Assembly (NCBI RefSeq): GCF_016612505.1
Contig: NZ_JAENRR010000002.1
Location: 124,001 to 188,000, forward strand
Origin: Carboxylicivirga marina
GTDB taxonomy: Bacteria; Bacteroidota; Bacteroidia; Bacteroidales; Marinilabiliaceae
Length of the DNA stretch: 64,000 bases
Reading direction: 5' to 3'
Shown here: positions 27,501-37,183 of the stretch, piece by piece
Numbering within the stretch: position 1 is the first letter of the stretch
Layout of the letters: the number at the start of each line of letters is the position of its first letter
Program-made: the position numbers and the translations under genes
The notes under the pieces: generated by a model
The model's input: only the letters and a program-made list of their open reading frames with translations
Database searches by the model: none
Told to the model about the DNA's origin: nothing

Positions 27501-28481
27501 ATGTCAAAAGTTAAGTATCGTTATAATCCAGAAACGCTTAGCTACGATAAAATTGATAAAGGTTATAAGTATTATATATCCAGAGCATCCATCTATTCAT
27601 TATTTGTATTATTGGTAGGTGTGCTTAGTTTCTTTATTTACCCGCATGTTATTAAAAGCCCGGTAGAGAAACGATTAGAGAGAGAAAACCATCAGTTATT
27701 GGCGCAATACGATGTCATGAATAAAAAGCTGGATCAGCTTGAATTGGTTTTGGATGATATAGAATTACGTGACGAAAATATTTATCGTACTATTTTTCAG
27801 GCCGACAGTATTCCTAATAGCATTCGAAGAGCAGGTTTTGGTGGTGTGAATCGCTATCAACATCTGGAAAGTATGAATAATGCAGATATGGTTGTTTCAA
27901 CAGCCCGACGTCTGGATATTGTAATGAAGCAGTTGTATGTACAGTCGACTTCATTTGATGAAGTTATTTCGCTGGCCATGCGCAAAGAAGAGATGTTGAG
28001 ATGTACGCCGGCTATTATGCCTATCTCCAATCGAGACTTGCGTCGCACCGCATCAGGTTGGGGACCCCGGATTCATCCTATCTACAAAGATAAGCGAATG
28101 CATTGGGGAATGGATTTTACTGCACCAACAGGTACTGATATATACGCAGCAGCAGATGGTGTAGTTTCTCGCATAACTGTTGGGAAGATTAGTTCGGGAT
28201 ATGGTAAGCGTATTGAGATTGATCATGGGTTTGGATACAAAACACTTTATGCTCATTTGCATGATTTCAATGTAAAGAAAGGGCAAAAAGTGAAGCGCGG
28301 TGATGTTATCGGTTATGTGGGGAGTACAGGAGGTAGTACAGCGCCTCACCTACACTACGAGGTGCATGTTAAGGGTAAAAAAGTAAACCCGCATCACTAC
28401 TATTTTAAAGAAGATTTTACTGCTGAGCAGTATGATAAAATGATTCAAATATCGACTAATTCGAATCAGACATTTGATTAG
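27501..28481 (+). CDS. M23-family peptidoglycan endopeptidase
   Basis: This 326-residue protein has one membrane anchor (about 32-50), then a coiled coil (55-90). The C-terminal LytM/M23 domain (about 175-310) has the metal ligands in HWGMDFTAPTGT and HLHYEVHVKG, with GYVGSTGGST between. Such enzymes cut peptide crosslinks in the cell wall and face the periplasm. It has its own promoter and terminator, and is divergent from alaS, an arrangement I associate with Bacteroidetes. Confidence 0.9.
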   Translation: MSKVKYRYNPETLSYDKIDKGYKYYISRASIYSLFVLLVGVLSFFIYPHVIKSPVEKRLERENHQLLAQYDVMNKKLDQLELVLDDIELRDENIYRTIFQADSIPNSIRRAGFGGVNRYQHLESMNNADMVVSTARRLDIVMKQLYVQSTSFDEVISLAMRKEEMLRCTPAIMPISNRDLRRTASGWGPRIHPIYKDKRMHWGMDFTAPTGTDIYAAADGVVSRITVGKISSGYGKRIEIDHGFGYKTLYAHLHDFNVKKGQKVKRGDVIGYVGSTGGSTAPHLHYEVHVKGKKVNPHHYYFKEDFTAEQYDKMIQISTNSNQTFD

Positions 28482-28512
28482 GGAAGAGTTAATTCGAAAA
28501 TACGAAATTGAG

Positions 28513-28546
28513 AAAAGAGGTGACTGTTGAGTTGCCTCTTTTTTGT
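28513..28546 (+). terminator. Terminator of the M23 gene
   Basis: AAAAGAGG pairs with CCTCTTTT around a 14-base partly paired loop and ends in a T-run. It lies about 32 bases after the stop. Confidence 0.65.
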
Positions 28547-28559
28547 TTTGTGTAATCGA

Positions 28560-29090
28560 GAATCTCCATCCGAGCCTTAGGCACGGTACTTCCCCTTTTG
28601 CTCAGGATATGAGGGAAGATGTGCTTAAATGATGTTAGTACAGTCATTTATTTTTTTACTCACAGCAATTTTTTTGGTTCTGTATGGATTAGAGTGAGCA
28701 AGCCCAAGAATTACCCTATGGCCTTGGCTGGTGAGCCATAAAACAAGGTTGTATATGACGTTTAAGAATCGTTTTCTGTTCGAGCGAAGTGAGTTTAAAC
28801 GATTCCAGTCAATCAACCGTAGTTTTATGAGCTTAAGCAGGCGTAGCCAAAGATTTTTTTGCTTGCGTTTTTTCATCTTTGAAAAAATGAAGTCGGGGTT
28901 TGGGGTTGAAAACCCCAGAATGATAGTAAGAGTATTACCCACTAAATATCATATTGAGCCATTTTTTTTCGCATTCAAGGGAAGTGAGAAAGCGAAAGTG
29001 GTATTAGAAATAAGCAATAGACAAAAATATTCATGTTTTAGGGAAATGCCATAAGCAACGAAATACCCGTTAAGCACATCTAAAGCACGA
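28560..29090. repeat. Hairpin-rich non-coding stretch, possible repeat element
   Basis: About 0.65 kb between the M23 gene and pepF holds no convincing gene; the short frames here are low-complexity. It does hold many inverted repeats: GCCTTAGGC (28574-28582), CTTCCC/GGGAAG (28589/28613), TATGGC/GCCATA (28717/28735), a 9-base pair GAATCGTTT/AAACGATTC (28766/28797) enclosing TTCGAGCGAA, TTTTTTCA/TGAAAAAA (28868/28880) and TGGGGTT-GAA-AACCCCA (28901-28917). The pattern suggests a REP-like or MITE-like element or a degraded mobile sequence. Confidence 0.5.
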
Positions 29091-29112
29091 ATCGTATGAA
29101 GCCTTTCACAAA

Positions 29113-29139
29113 AAAAAGGTGACCGCATGGCCACCTTTT
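29113..29139 (-). terminator. Terminator of the M3 peptidase gene
   Basis: AAAAGGTGACC-GCAT-GGCCACCTTTT forms a strong stem with one mismatch. On the minus strand it runs into a long T-run. Confidence 0.8.
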
Positions 29140-29192
29140 AGATATGAATGAATAGGAATTTCGTTTTAAAAGGAATTTCAACTACTCATGTT

Positions 29193-31073
29193 CTATTTCT
29201 CTAATTTCTCCAATTCAAGCGCTAATTGATCAACCAATACGTCCAACTGATTAATAACTGCCATAATGGTTTCTTTCTGCGTTAAATCAACACCAGCTTT
29301 TTTCAACTGTTCCATCGGATGATCGTTGCCACCAGATTGAAGCAGAGTGATATAACGATCTAACGCCGCTTTGCGGTCTTTCTTTTTACCTTCGGTTACA
29401 TCTTTATATAACTTGGCCGATGATGCAAAACACGTTGCATACTGGTATACATAGAATGGAGAATTGTAAAAATGAGGAATGCGAGTCCATGCATAACCTG
29501 AATACATGGTTTCTTCTGAGATATCACCATAATACGTATTGGCCAATTCTTTCCAAACGTTGGTTAGGATGTCAGCATTAATAGGCCGACCTTGCTCGGC
29601 CATTGTGTGAACCTGATATTCGTAATCGGCAAACATCGTTTGTGCATAGAAGGTTCCAATAATTCCCTTGATGGTTTGATTCAATAAAGCAATGCGCTCT
29701 AATGGATCTTTTGTATTTTCCATCATGTATTCAAGCAACAGGTGCTCATTGAAAGTCGACGCTACCTCAGCCACAAAAATCGTATAGTTATGAGTAGCAA
29801 ATGGCTGTGTTTCATTAGAAAGTGTGGTGTGCATTGTATGACCTAATTCATGGGCCAGGGTGAACACATAATTCAAGGTTTCATCGTAGTTTAATAACAT
29901 GTAAGGATGAACACCATATACACCCGATGAGAAGGCCCCAGAGCGTTTCCCCGGATTTTCATATACATCTAACCAGCCGCTTGAGGTAGCTGTTTTTAGC
30001 TTGGCCTGGTAATCCTTACCTAGAGGCAATACTGATGCTGTTACGATGTCAACGGCTTCATCATAAGGGTATTTCTTATTAAAATCAACCAGACTTATTG
30101 AGCCATCATATCCATAATACTTCTCAAGTCCTAATACTTGCTTACGTAGCTTAGTGTATTTCTGAACAGGAGCTGTGTGTTCTTTAACGGTGTTAATAAG
30201 GTTTAGGTAAACGTCGGTAGGAATGGCATTACCTTCTAAAGCAGCATCGAGGCAAGTTGGATATTTGCGCGCACGAGCCGAAGCCCAATCCGACTGAACG
30301 ATTCCATTATAAATGGCTGCATAGGTATTCTTATTCTTATAATATACATCGTAAAAGGCTTCATAAGCGATACGACGATCATCCTGATTTTGGTTATTCG
30401 TTACTACATTAGAATAGCCACCAGGCGTCACTTTTACTTTTTCACCACTTGATAATTCCACTTCTGGAAATTCTATATCGGCAGTAGATAATGCTTTAAA
30501 TACATTGCCAGCTGTTCCTGTCACATTAGAATAATACGACATCAACTGTTCCATTTTTTCACTTAATACATGCTTCTGTAAGCGGTACATGTCCAATAGA
30601 TCGAACTGATAAACTTTTAAGGCATCATTATCAGCAATCCACTGCTTCATCGTTTCTTCAGGAATCTGAAGCATTTCGGGTGACATCCAGGCTGTTTCAA
30701 CGCCAAACTGTGCAAACATCAATTGTACTTTCTGAAGTTTAGCCTGAAGCTCCATATTGCGGTTATCAACAGTGCTTTGAAGCGAAACAAATTGATAGGC
30801 TTTGTAGGCCTTCTTCATCAAGTCTTCCTGCACTTGCATTAAGGCCAGTAAATTATCAGCGCTTTCACCTAACTTACCTTTGTGGGTTTGTATGGTTTCC
30901 ATATCCTGGGTAATCGCTTTTAGATCAGCTTCCCAGGCGTCCCAACTTGTATAGATATCATCAAAGTTCCATTTGTACTTCTCCGGAACTTCTTCTCGTG
31001 TTTTGTAATTGACCTGTGCTACAGCCGATAAGCCTGTAACAGCTAACATACACATTAGTACTAAGTGTTTCAT
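29193..31073 (-). CDS. pepF: M3-family oligoendopeptidase F, exported
   Basis: This 626-residue protein has a signal peptide ending near AVAQ (about residue 20). It is all-helical M3 type with the zinc motif HELGHTMH in TLAHELGHTMHTTLS and a downstream glutamate region (AEVASTFNEHLLLE). Oligoendopeptidase F cleaves short peptides. Here the leader puts it in the periplasm. It sits beside a C1 peptidase and an M24 peptidase, both on the same strand, so this is a peptide-degrading gene neighbourhood. Confidence 0.9.
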   Translation of the reverse strand: MKHLVLMCMLAVTGLSAVAQVNYKTREEVPEKYKWNFDDIYTSWDAWEADLKAITQDMETIQTHKGKLGESADNLLALMQVQEDLMKKAYKAYQFVSLQSTVDNRNMELQAKLQKVQLMFAQFGVETAWMSPEMLQIPEETMKQWIADNDALKVYQFDLLDMYRLQKHVLSEKMEQLMSYYSNVTGTAGNVFKALSTADIEFPEVELSSGEKVKVTPGGYSNVVTNNQNQDDRRIAYEAFYDVYYKNKNTYAAIYNGIVQSDWASARARKYPTCLDAALEGNAIPTDVYLNLINTVKEHTAPVQKYTKLRKQVLGLEKYYGYDGSISLVDFNKKYPYDEAVDIVTASVLPLGKDYQAKLKTATSSGWLDVYENPGKRSGAFSSGVYGVHPYMLLNYDETLNYVFTLAHELGHTMHTTLSNETQPFATHNYTIFVAEVASTFNEHLLLEYMMENTKDPLERIALLNQTIKGIIGTFYAQTMFADYEYQVHTMAEQGRPINADILTNVWKELANTYYGDISEETMYSGYAWTRIPHFYNSPFYVYQYATCFASSAKLYKDVTEGKKKDRKAALDRYITLLQSGGNDHPMEQLKKAGVDLTQKETIMAVINQLDVLVDQLALELEKLEK

Positions 31074-31215
31074 TTGGATTAATTTTTAAGTGATTGATTT
31101 AAGAATAAATGGGACAATTCTTAAACTCTTTTTTCAATAAACACAGAGGCGCTGCGGCTGGTTCACTATATATTAACCCTTTGCCACAACGCCTTTTTTT
31201 ATGCTTTGGGCATTA

Positions 31216-32319
31216 TTAAATGCCTAAATTTTTTCTAATAGCTTTTGGTATAGCGTCTTTGTGTACCATTATGGCAACAGTGTGCTGACGCATATAACTT
31301 TCTGACATATATAGATAACCATCATAACCGCCACGGTTGGTTCCCCAGCTGTTTTTTGTTTTGTAATACGCGGTACCGTTTTGATCTTTTGATAAACCAG
31401 TGATATGCATCAAGTGATCATCGGTCGATTGCCAGGATAAGAAAGCTTCCTGGCGAAGCTCTGGCGTAATTTCTTTTTCTTCTTGTGGAGCAAAGCCTTT
31501 TTCCTCATCAACAGGAATAATAGCAGCACCCAATTTATGTGAGAAAAACTTTTCACTAACATCACCATCCCAAACAAACGAGTAGTTGTTGGCCAAAGCA
31601 TTGTCCATCACAACCATTAATTCTTTTAATGGTAGGTTGTAATAAAAGTCATCGCTCCAGTTATCCGGTACTTCAAGGTTGAAGGCTGTGTAATAAGGGT
31701 GATGTGTATACGATGTTAATTCGATGTAATTATCAGCATCAATTTTCACCTCTTTAGCATAGTCCTGTGGTGTTTTGCCGTCCACCTGAGCAGGCACCTC
31801 GCCTAAATAGATATCTAAGATAGCGTCTTGTACTTTGTACCATACTGATGATGGTGAAGCTTTGCGGCCTTTAATGTAGTTGTCAAGTAGAACTTTTTGT
31901 GATGAGGCCAATTCGGAGTGATTATGCGGCTTGCTAACATCACGACGTCCCGGATAAGCTTCCTCTGTAGCAATGCCATGTTCTGCCACAACCTTCATGA
32001 CATCATGGGCTTGCCCTCCTTCGCTAAAATTACCTTTGCCATGAGCCATCACATATAAACGAGCTTTTTCGGGGTAAGCATAACGTACAAAGTACATTTC
32101 CGAAAGGTTTAATTCAGGACCATTCTGACGAATGATTTCTGTTTCAAGAAAAGAAGTAGTGGCGTATGACCAACAAGTTCCTGTTCTGTCCTGGCTTTTA
32201 ACAGGTGTGGTTTTAATGTCGTGCACCGGCGTAAACTCAATGGTGCTTTTTTGCTCTTCCTGTGCCGTTGCACCAAATGCAATGGCGCCAGCAAGCATTA
32301 ATAATTGTAGTTTCTTCAT
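31216..32319 (-). CDS. C1-family aminopeptidase C-like protease, exported
   Basis: This 367-residue protein has a signal peptide ending near ATAQ (residue 20). The papain-type (C1B, bleomycin-hydrolase group) active site shows Q43 and C49 in KSQDRTGTCWSYATTS. A histidine lies in DDHLMHITGL and an asparagine in KNSWGTNRGGYDG. Cytosolic PepC trims N-terminal residues from peptides; the leader here suggests a periplasmic version. It is 142 bases upstream of pepF on the same strand and probably works on peptides released there. Confidence 0.87.
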   Translation of the reverse strand: MKKLQLLMLAGAIAFGATAQEEQKSTIEFTPVHDIKTTPVKSQDRTGTCWSYATTSFLETEIIRQNGPELNLSEMYFVRYAYPEKARLYVMAHGKGNFSEGGQAHDVMKVVAEHGIATEEAYPGRRDVSKPHNHSELASSQKVLLDNYIKGRKASPSSVWYKVQDAILDIYLGEVPAQVDGKTPQDYAKEVKIDADNYIELTSYTHHPYYTAFNLEVPDNWSDDFYYNLPLKELMVVMDNALANNYSFVWDGDVSEKFFSHKLGAAIIPVDEEKGFAPQEEKEITPELRQEAFLSWQSTDDHLMHITGLSKDQNGTAYYKTKNSWGTNRGGYDGYLYMSESYMRQHTVAIMVHKDAIPKAIRKNLGI

Positions 32320-32342
32320 GATTTACTTTTATGATATAGCCG

Positions 32343-32370
32343 CCAGAGGCTAGAAACTAGACACTAGCGG
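32343..32370. repeat. Degenerate 7-bp-period repeat
   Basis: Four heptads read in step: CCAGAGG, CTAGAAA, CTAGACA and CTAGCGG. It lies between the C1 peptidase and M24 genes and belongs to the family of heptad repeats also seen at 32451, 33963, 34063, 43803, 44305 and 45419. Confidence 0.6.
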
Positions 32371-32450
32371 CAGTATTTTAAAAATTATCAAAAAGCCTCC
32401 ATATGTGCTAAATAGCTCAAGGCCGGACTTTCTTCGTGAAAAAATAAAAG

Positions 32451-32478
32451 CTAATTTCTAGTTTCTAACTTCTAGCCG
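32451..32478. repeat. Degenerate 7-bp-period repeat, inverse orientation
   Basis: Four heptads in step: CTAATTT, CTAGTTT, CTAACTT and CTAGCCG. The reverse complement resembles the copy at 32343 (CTAG/AAACTAG units), so the two form an imperfect inverted pair about 80 bases apart. Confidence 0.6.
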
Positions 32479-32481
32479 CTA

Positions 32482-33879
32482 TTATTTTTTTCCTTCACTA
32501 ACAGTGGCTTCCACTTCGTCAACAGTAATTGGAATACGCTCACCAAGAATGCGACAACCATCTTCAGTTACCAAAATATCGTCTTCTAAACGAACACCTC
32601 CAAAATCTTTATATCCTTCTACTTTATCGTAGTTGATAAAGTCGGTGTGTTTTTTCTCAGCCTTCCATGTATCGATTAAGGCAGGAATAAAATAGATGCC
32701 AGGCTCGTTGGTCACCACCCAGTTAGGCTGTAAAGTGCGACCTAGGCGTAGCGCTGATAAGCCAAATTGTGTACTGCGCTCCATCTCATCCATGTAACCA
32801 ACCAAGGTGTCGTTGTAATCTTCCATGTCATGAACATCTAAACCAATCATATGACCTAATCCATGTGGGAAGAACATCGCATGCGCACCAGCTGCAACAG
32901 CTTCATCAACATCACCTTTCATCAAACCTAAGTCTTTAAGACCGGATGCAATGACACGTGCCGCTACCAGGTGAGCTTCTTTGTATGTTACCCCTGGTTT
33001 AGTTGCTTCGCGGCTAACGTTATTAGCATCTACTACAATTTGGTAAATTTCTTTCTGACGCTGACTGAATTTTCCACCTACAGGTGATGTACGCGTATGG
33101 TCGGTTGCATAATGTAAAGGTGATTCGCTACCGCCATCAACCAATAATAAATCGCCAGCACGCAATGTATTACTGTGATCGTGGTTATGCAACGTTTCAC
33201 CACGCTTGCTACAAATAATTGGGAATGAAACCATTCCGCCGCCACTCATAGAAATGCCTTCCATGGCACCTGTAATTTGTTGCTCGGTAGCACCATCCTG
33301 AGCCATACGCATAGCTGTTGTGTGCATTTGGTAGGCGGTGGCCATGTGGCGCTCCATTTCTTCAATTTCACACAGTTCCTTAACCGAGCGAATTTCAATA
33401 CAAGCTTTTGTTAATTCAAGAGATGTCTTGTTCTGAACCTCATTGTGATGACAAGCCAATAGATCGGCCAACCACATAATATTTTCACCACGATATGGAG
33501 GATTGAAATGTATTTTCTGACCTGTTTTAAGAGCATTACTAATCATCTTAGCTAAATCGGCCATTGGTCTTGTATTCTCAACACCTACCGATGCTGCTTT
33601 TTCAGACATGGTAGGTTGCGGCCCCATCCAAATGATATGCCCTAATGAGATATCATCACCAAATAAGTATTCTTTGTTGTTATCAATATCAATGATGGCT
33701 GCATGGTCTTGTAAGTCAATCCCAAAGAAATATAAGAAGGTACTATCCTGGCGGAAGTGGTACACATTATCCTTGTAATTCATTGGTACATCGCTGTTCC
33801 CTAGCATTAGTATTAGCCCCGACTCAACCTTCTCAGCAAGTCGCTTACGTCTATTTATATACGTCTCTTTTGAAAACAT
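32482..33879 (-). CDS. M24-family aminopeptidase P-like (Xaa-Pro)
   Basis: This 465-residue cytosolic protein has an N-terminal creatinase/prolidase-type domain (about 1-170). The C-terminal pita-bread fold carries dinuclear metal ligands: the aspartates in LLVDGGSESPLHYATDHTRTSP, a histidine in HGLGHMIGLDVHDME, and glutamates in TNEPGIYF and GVRLEDDILV. These match Xaa-Pro aminopeptidase. There is no signal peptide. It is on the same strand as the exported peptidases downstream, which fits peptide salvage. Confidence 0.9.
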   Translation of the reverse strand: MFSKETYINRRKRLAEKVESGLILMLGNSDVPMNYKDNVYHFRQDSTFLYFFGIDLQDHAAIIDIDNNKEYLFGDDISLGHIIWMGPQPTMSEKAASVGVENTRPMADLAKMISNALKTGQKIHFNPPYRGENIMWLADLLACHHNEVQNKTSLELTKACIEIRSVKELCEIEEMERHMATAYQMHTTAMRMAQDGATEQQITGAMEGISMSGGGMVSFPIICSKRGETLHNHDHSNTLRAGDLLLVDGGSESPLHYATDHTRTSPVGGKFSQRQKEIYQIVVDANNVSREATKPGVTYKEAHLVAARVIASGLKDLGLMKGDVDEAVAAGAHAMFFPHGLGHMIGLDVHDMEDYNDTLVGYMDEMERSTQFGLSALRLGRTLQPNWVVTNEPGIYFIPALIDTWKAEKKHTDFINYDKVEGYKDFGGVRLEDDILVTEDGCRILGERIPITVDEVEATVSEGKK

Positions 33880-33962
33880 GATTAATGATTTTTAAAAATT
33901 GGATTTCAATATACAGTTTTTAACAACAAAGAGAAACGACTTTTATCACCTTGTTATACAGG

Positions 33963-34090
33963 CTAGAAACTTGATCTTAGAATTTAGCTGTCTTTTTATG
34001 TTTAGGATTCTCATTATTCTAAAATACAATGAGGCTTTAGAATGTTGTAATCGTTGATTTAGCTAGCGACTTGGCTTTAGCTTCTGGCGG
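33963..34090. repeat. Two degenerate 7-bp-period tracts in a 313-base gap
   Basis: Tract one (33963-33990) reads CTAGAAA, CTTGATC, TTAGAAT and TTAGCTG. Tract two (34063-34090) reads CTAGCGA, CTTGGCT, TTAGCTT and CTGGCGG. Both keep a T-A/T-G core every 7 bases. The rest of the 33880-34192 gap shows no gene. The hutU promoter must lie here, but I see no clean TAnnTTTG. Confidence 0.5.
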
Positions 34091-34192
34091 CTATTTTAAA
34101 AACCTGATTTTGCTCAATTTGCCTTTTGTCATGTATATGAAATAAATAAGCTTGTAATTTCGCTCAAAATCGAAAAGACAAAAACTTTATAT

Positions 34193-36199
34193 ATGGATAC
34201 TAAATCATTTCAGGCAGCAATACTCGAAGGAATTCCTGAGGTGTTGCCGGCACCTAAGGCTTACGAAGCAAGCATTAATCATGCGCCAAAGCGTAAGGAA
34301 ATACTAAGTGAAGGTGAGAAGAAGCTGGCATTACGTAATGCTCTACGCTACTTTCCTGAGAAAGAACACGGAGAATTAGCTCCTGAATTTTTAGAAGAGT
34401 TAAATACTTACGGACGTATATATATGTACCGTTTGCGTCCGGATTATGAGATGAAAGCTCGTCACCTGGAGCAGTTTCCTCATCAATCAAAGCAGGCAGC
34501 AGCTATTATGCTGATGATTCAGAATAATTTGGATTATGCTGTGGCGCAGCATCCTCATGAGTTAATCACTTATGGAGGTAATGGTGCTGTTTTCCAAAAC
34601 TGGGCACAATATCGTCTTTGTATGAAATATCTGGCTGAGATGACAGATGAGCAGACTTTAGTAATGTATTCGGGTCATCCAATGGGCTTGTATCCTTCAC
34701 ATAAAGATGCACCTCGCGTTGTTGTAACCAATGGTATGATGATTCCGAATTACTCTAAGCCTGATGATTGGGAGAAATTCAATGCCTTGGGTGTGACACA
34801 GTATGGTCAAATGACAGCCGGTTCATTTATGTATATTGGCCCTCAGGGAATTGTGCATGGTACAACCATTACCGTTTTAAACGCAGGGCGTAAAATTTCA
34901 GGTGGTAAAACTGACTTAGCCGGTAAGCTGTTTATTACAGCAGGATTAGGTGGTATGTCTGGTGCTCAGCCTAAAGCAGGTAACATTGCAGGTGTGATTA
35001 GTATAACTGCTGAAGTGAATGAAAAGGCAACGTATACGCGTCATTCGCAAGGATGGGTTGACGAAGTGATTTCGGATTTAGATGAGTTGGTTGCCCGTGT
35101 TGAGAAAGCGAAAGCTGCTAAAGAAGTCGTGTCAATAGCTTATCAGGGTAACGTGGTTGATGTGTGGGAGAAATTTGCTGAAGAAGGCATCAAGGTAGAT
35201 ATGGGGTCTGACCAAACGTCGTTACACAATCCGTGGGCAGGAGGTTACTACCCGGTAGGATTATCGTTTGAGGAGTCAAACCAGATGATGGCCGAAAATC
35301 CTGACTTATTTAAAGAAAAAGTACAGGAAAGCTTACGTCGTCATGTGGCAGCGGTTAACAAATGTACCGATAATGGTATGTATTTCTTTGATTACGGAAA
35401 TGCTTTCTTGTTAGAATCAAGCCGTGCCGGTGCCGACATTATGAATGATAAGGGCGACTTCAGGTATCCATCGTATGTACAGGATATTATGGGGCCTATG
35501 TGTTTCGACTTTGGATTTGGTCCGTTCCGATGGGTATGTGCCAGCAACGATCCAAAAGATCTTGAAGTAAGCGATAAGATTGCTACCGATGTATTGGAAG
35601 AGTTGATGCAGGAGTCGCCAATTGAGATTCAGCAACAGATGGCTGATAATATTCTTTGGATTAAAGAAGCAGGTAAAAATAAGATGGTTGTTGGTTCGCA
35701 GGCACGCATTCTATATGCCGATGCCGAAGGACGTACACGCATTGCTGCCGAATTTAATAAAGCCATTGCTGATGGTCGTATTTCGGCACCCGTTGTACTT
35801 GGTCGCGATCATCACGATGTATCGGGTACTGATAGCCCATATCGTGAGACATCAAATATTTATGATGGTTCGCAATTTACAGCTGATATGGCTGTTCAAA
35901 ATGTGATTGGTGATTCGTTCCGCGGAGCCACATGGGTATCTATCCACAATGGTGGTGGCGTAGGCTGGGGTGAAGTAATGAATGGTGGTTTTGGAATGGT
36001 GTTAGATGGTTCTGACGATGCTCATCGCCGCTTAACCAACATGTTGTTCTGGGATGTGAATAATGGTATTTCACGCCGTAGCTGGGCTCGTAACGAAGGT
36101 GCCGTTTTTGCTATCAAACGTGCCATGAAAGCTAATCCGAATTTAAAAGTAACCATCCCAAATATGGCGGATGATAACTTGATAGATGGCTTATTTTAA
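34193..36199 (+). CDS. hutU: Urocanate hydratase
   Basis: This 668-residue protein has the family hallmarks LITYGGNGAVFQNWAQYRL, TAGSFMYIGPQGIVHGTTIT and VLGRDHHDVSGTDSPYRET. Urocanase uses tightly bound NAD to hydrate urocanate to imidazolonepropionate in histidine degradation. It is longer than the 550-residue classical enzyme, the form I associate with Bacteroidetes. It stands alone with a strong terminator. hutG is 22 kb away, and hutH and hutI are not in the window. Confidence 0.93.
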   Translation: MDTKSFQAAILEGIPEVLPAPKAYEASINHAPKRKEILSEGEKKLALRNALRYFPEKEHGELAPEFLEELNTYGRIYMYRLRPDYEMKARHLEQFPHQSKQAAAIMLMIQNNLDYAVAQHPHELITYGGNGAVFQNWAQYRLCMKYLAEMTDEQTLVMYSGHPMGLYPSHKDAPRVVVTNGMMIPNYSKPDDWEKFNALGVTQYGQMTAGSFMYIGPQGIVHGTTITVLNAGRKISGGKTDLAGKLFITAGLGGMSGAQPKAGNIAGVISITAEVNEKATYTRHSQGWVDEVISDLDELVARVEKAKAAKEVVSIAYQGNVVDVWEKFAEEGIKVDMGSDQTSLHNPWAGGYYPVGLSFEESNQMMAENPDLFKEKVQESLRRHVAAVNKCTDNGMYFFDYGNAFLLESSRAGADIMNDKGDFRYPSYVQDIMGPMCFDFGFGPFRWVCASNDPKDLEVSDKIATDVLEELMQESPIEIQQQMADNILWIKEAGKNKMVVGSQARILYADAEGRTRIAAEFNKAIADGRISAPVVLGRDHHDVSGTDSPYRETSNIYDGSQFTADMAVQNVIGDSFRGATWVSIHNGGGVGWGEVMNGGFGMVLDGSDDAHRRLTNMLFWDVNNGISRRSWARNEGAVFAIKRAMKANPNLKVTIPNMADDNLIDGLF

Positions 36200-36228
36200 T
36201 ATATTACCCAATCAATCGAAAAAACGGA

Positions 36229-36260
36229 AGGGCTTGTCATTTGACAAGCCTTTTCTTTTA
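36229..36260 (+). terminator. Terminator of hutU
   Basis: GGCTTGTCA-TT-TGACAAGCC is a perfect nine-base stem followed by a T-run. Confidence 0.85.
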
Positions 36261-36261
36261 C

Positions 36262-36296
36262 TAAAAAAGCTGCCATCCTTATATAAGATGACAGCC
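36262..36296 (-). terminator. Terminator of the lamin-tail gene
   Basis: GCTGCCATCCTTAT nearly pairs with ATAAGATGACAGC. On the minus strand a T-run follows (A-run at 36264-36268). It is independent of the hutU terminator just upstream. Confidence 0.65.
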
Positions 36297-36319
36297 ATGA
36301 AATATTAGGGAGGAAAGTT

Positions 36320-37138
36320 TTACTTTTTGATCACTTTTTGAGTTGTCGTATTACCATCAAAAAAATCAACTTGTAATATGTATAGGCCAGCTTTAAGACC
36401 AGTAGTCTCGATATATCCATCGATTGAATTGTTGTTTTTAAGAATCTGGTTGCACGCAGCATTAAATAAATGAATAGCTTTTATTTTACGGCTTGATTCG
36501 ATTCTTATATCATTATAAAATGGATTAGGGATAACTTTAATTTTCTCTGTTTTTGGAGTATAACTATTTGTTGCTGTACTGTTCGATGCTCCGGGCGTTG
36601 GAGTTCTTGAAACAAAAGCGGATGTATTTCTGGCACCTCCTGCGCCATCAGTATCTCGTTGCAGGGAGGTTTCTGTATCATCAATTAATTGTACTTCATC
36701 CGCATTAAGGAGCGTCAATAATACCTCATTTGGGGAATTTCCATAGACAACAGCATCAACTAAATTATCTAATGTCAAAGGCGTATCGTTTGTGAAACTG
36801 TTTGGGTGATCTTTATAAAGGGCAATTGCATCAGTGCCATTTTGTAAGCTGCTTAATGAAATATCAGCCCCGGCTACATTTCCAATGACAAAATAGCCAT
36901 TGGCTTCAATACTGTAGATATCCAAGGGATAATTGGCATAAGAAGCATTGTCGCTTCCATTGTACAAGACCAGTTCGTATCCATCTAATGAAATACTTGA
37001 AGCAGAAGAATTGTAAAGTTCAATAAACTCTGCGACATCTGAACCTGTTTGATCAGGATCAATCTCATTAATTAAGATTTGTGCGTTGCTGTGGTTTACA
37101 ATCAAAAGACATAGGGGAAGGAGTAATAGTTTTTTCAT
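36320..37138 (-). CDS. Lamin-tail domain protein with T9SS C-terminal signal
   Basis: This 272-residue protein has a signal peptide ending near SNAQ (residue 19). A lamin-tail (LTD) domain (about 20-165) starts ILINEIDPDQ and continues with AEFIELYNSS and GYFVIGN. A linker follows, then a type IX secretion sorting domain (about 195-272) with VIPNPFYNDIRIES, GLKAGLYILQV and a basic end TTTQKVIKK. It is expected to cross the outer membrane by T9SS and remain on the surface or be released. A 27-base palindrome lies upstream. Confidence 0.85.
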   Translation of the reverse strand: MKKLLLLPLCLLIVNHSNAQILINEIDPDQTGSDVAEFIELYNSSASSISLDGYELVLYNGSDNASYANYPLDIYSIEANGYFVIGNVAGADISLSSLQNGTDAIALYKDHPNSFTNDTPLTLDNLVDAVVYGNSPNEVLLTLLNADEVQLIDDTETSLQRDTDGAGGARNTSAFVSRTPTPGASNSTATNSYTPKTEKIKVIPNPFYNDIRIESSRKIKAIHLFNAACNQILKNNNSIDGYIETTGLKAGLYILQVDFFDGNTTTQKVIKK

Positions 37139-37183
37139 ATGACGATTATTTGTTCATTAAAAGATTGATACAATAATAAACCA

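Noticed and set aside
28625-28942. A 105-codon minus-strand frame and a 107-codon plus-strand frame within the 28.6-29.1 kb gap
   Set aside because: Both are low-complexity, overlap each other on opposite strands and match the hairpin-rich non-coding stretch; no family motif or signal peptide is seen.
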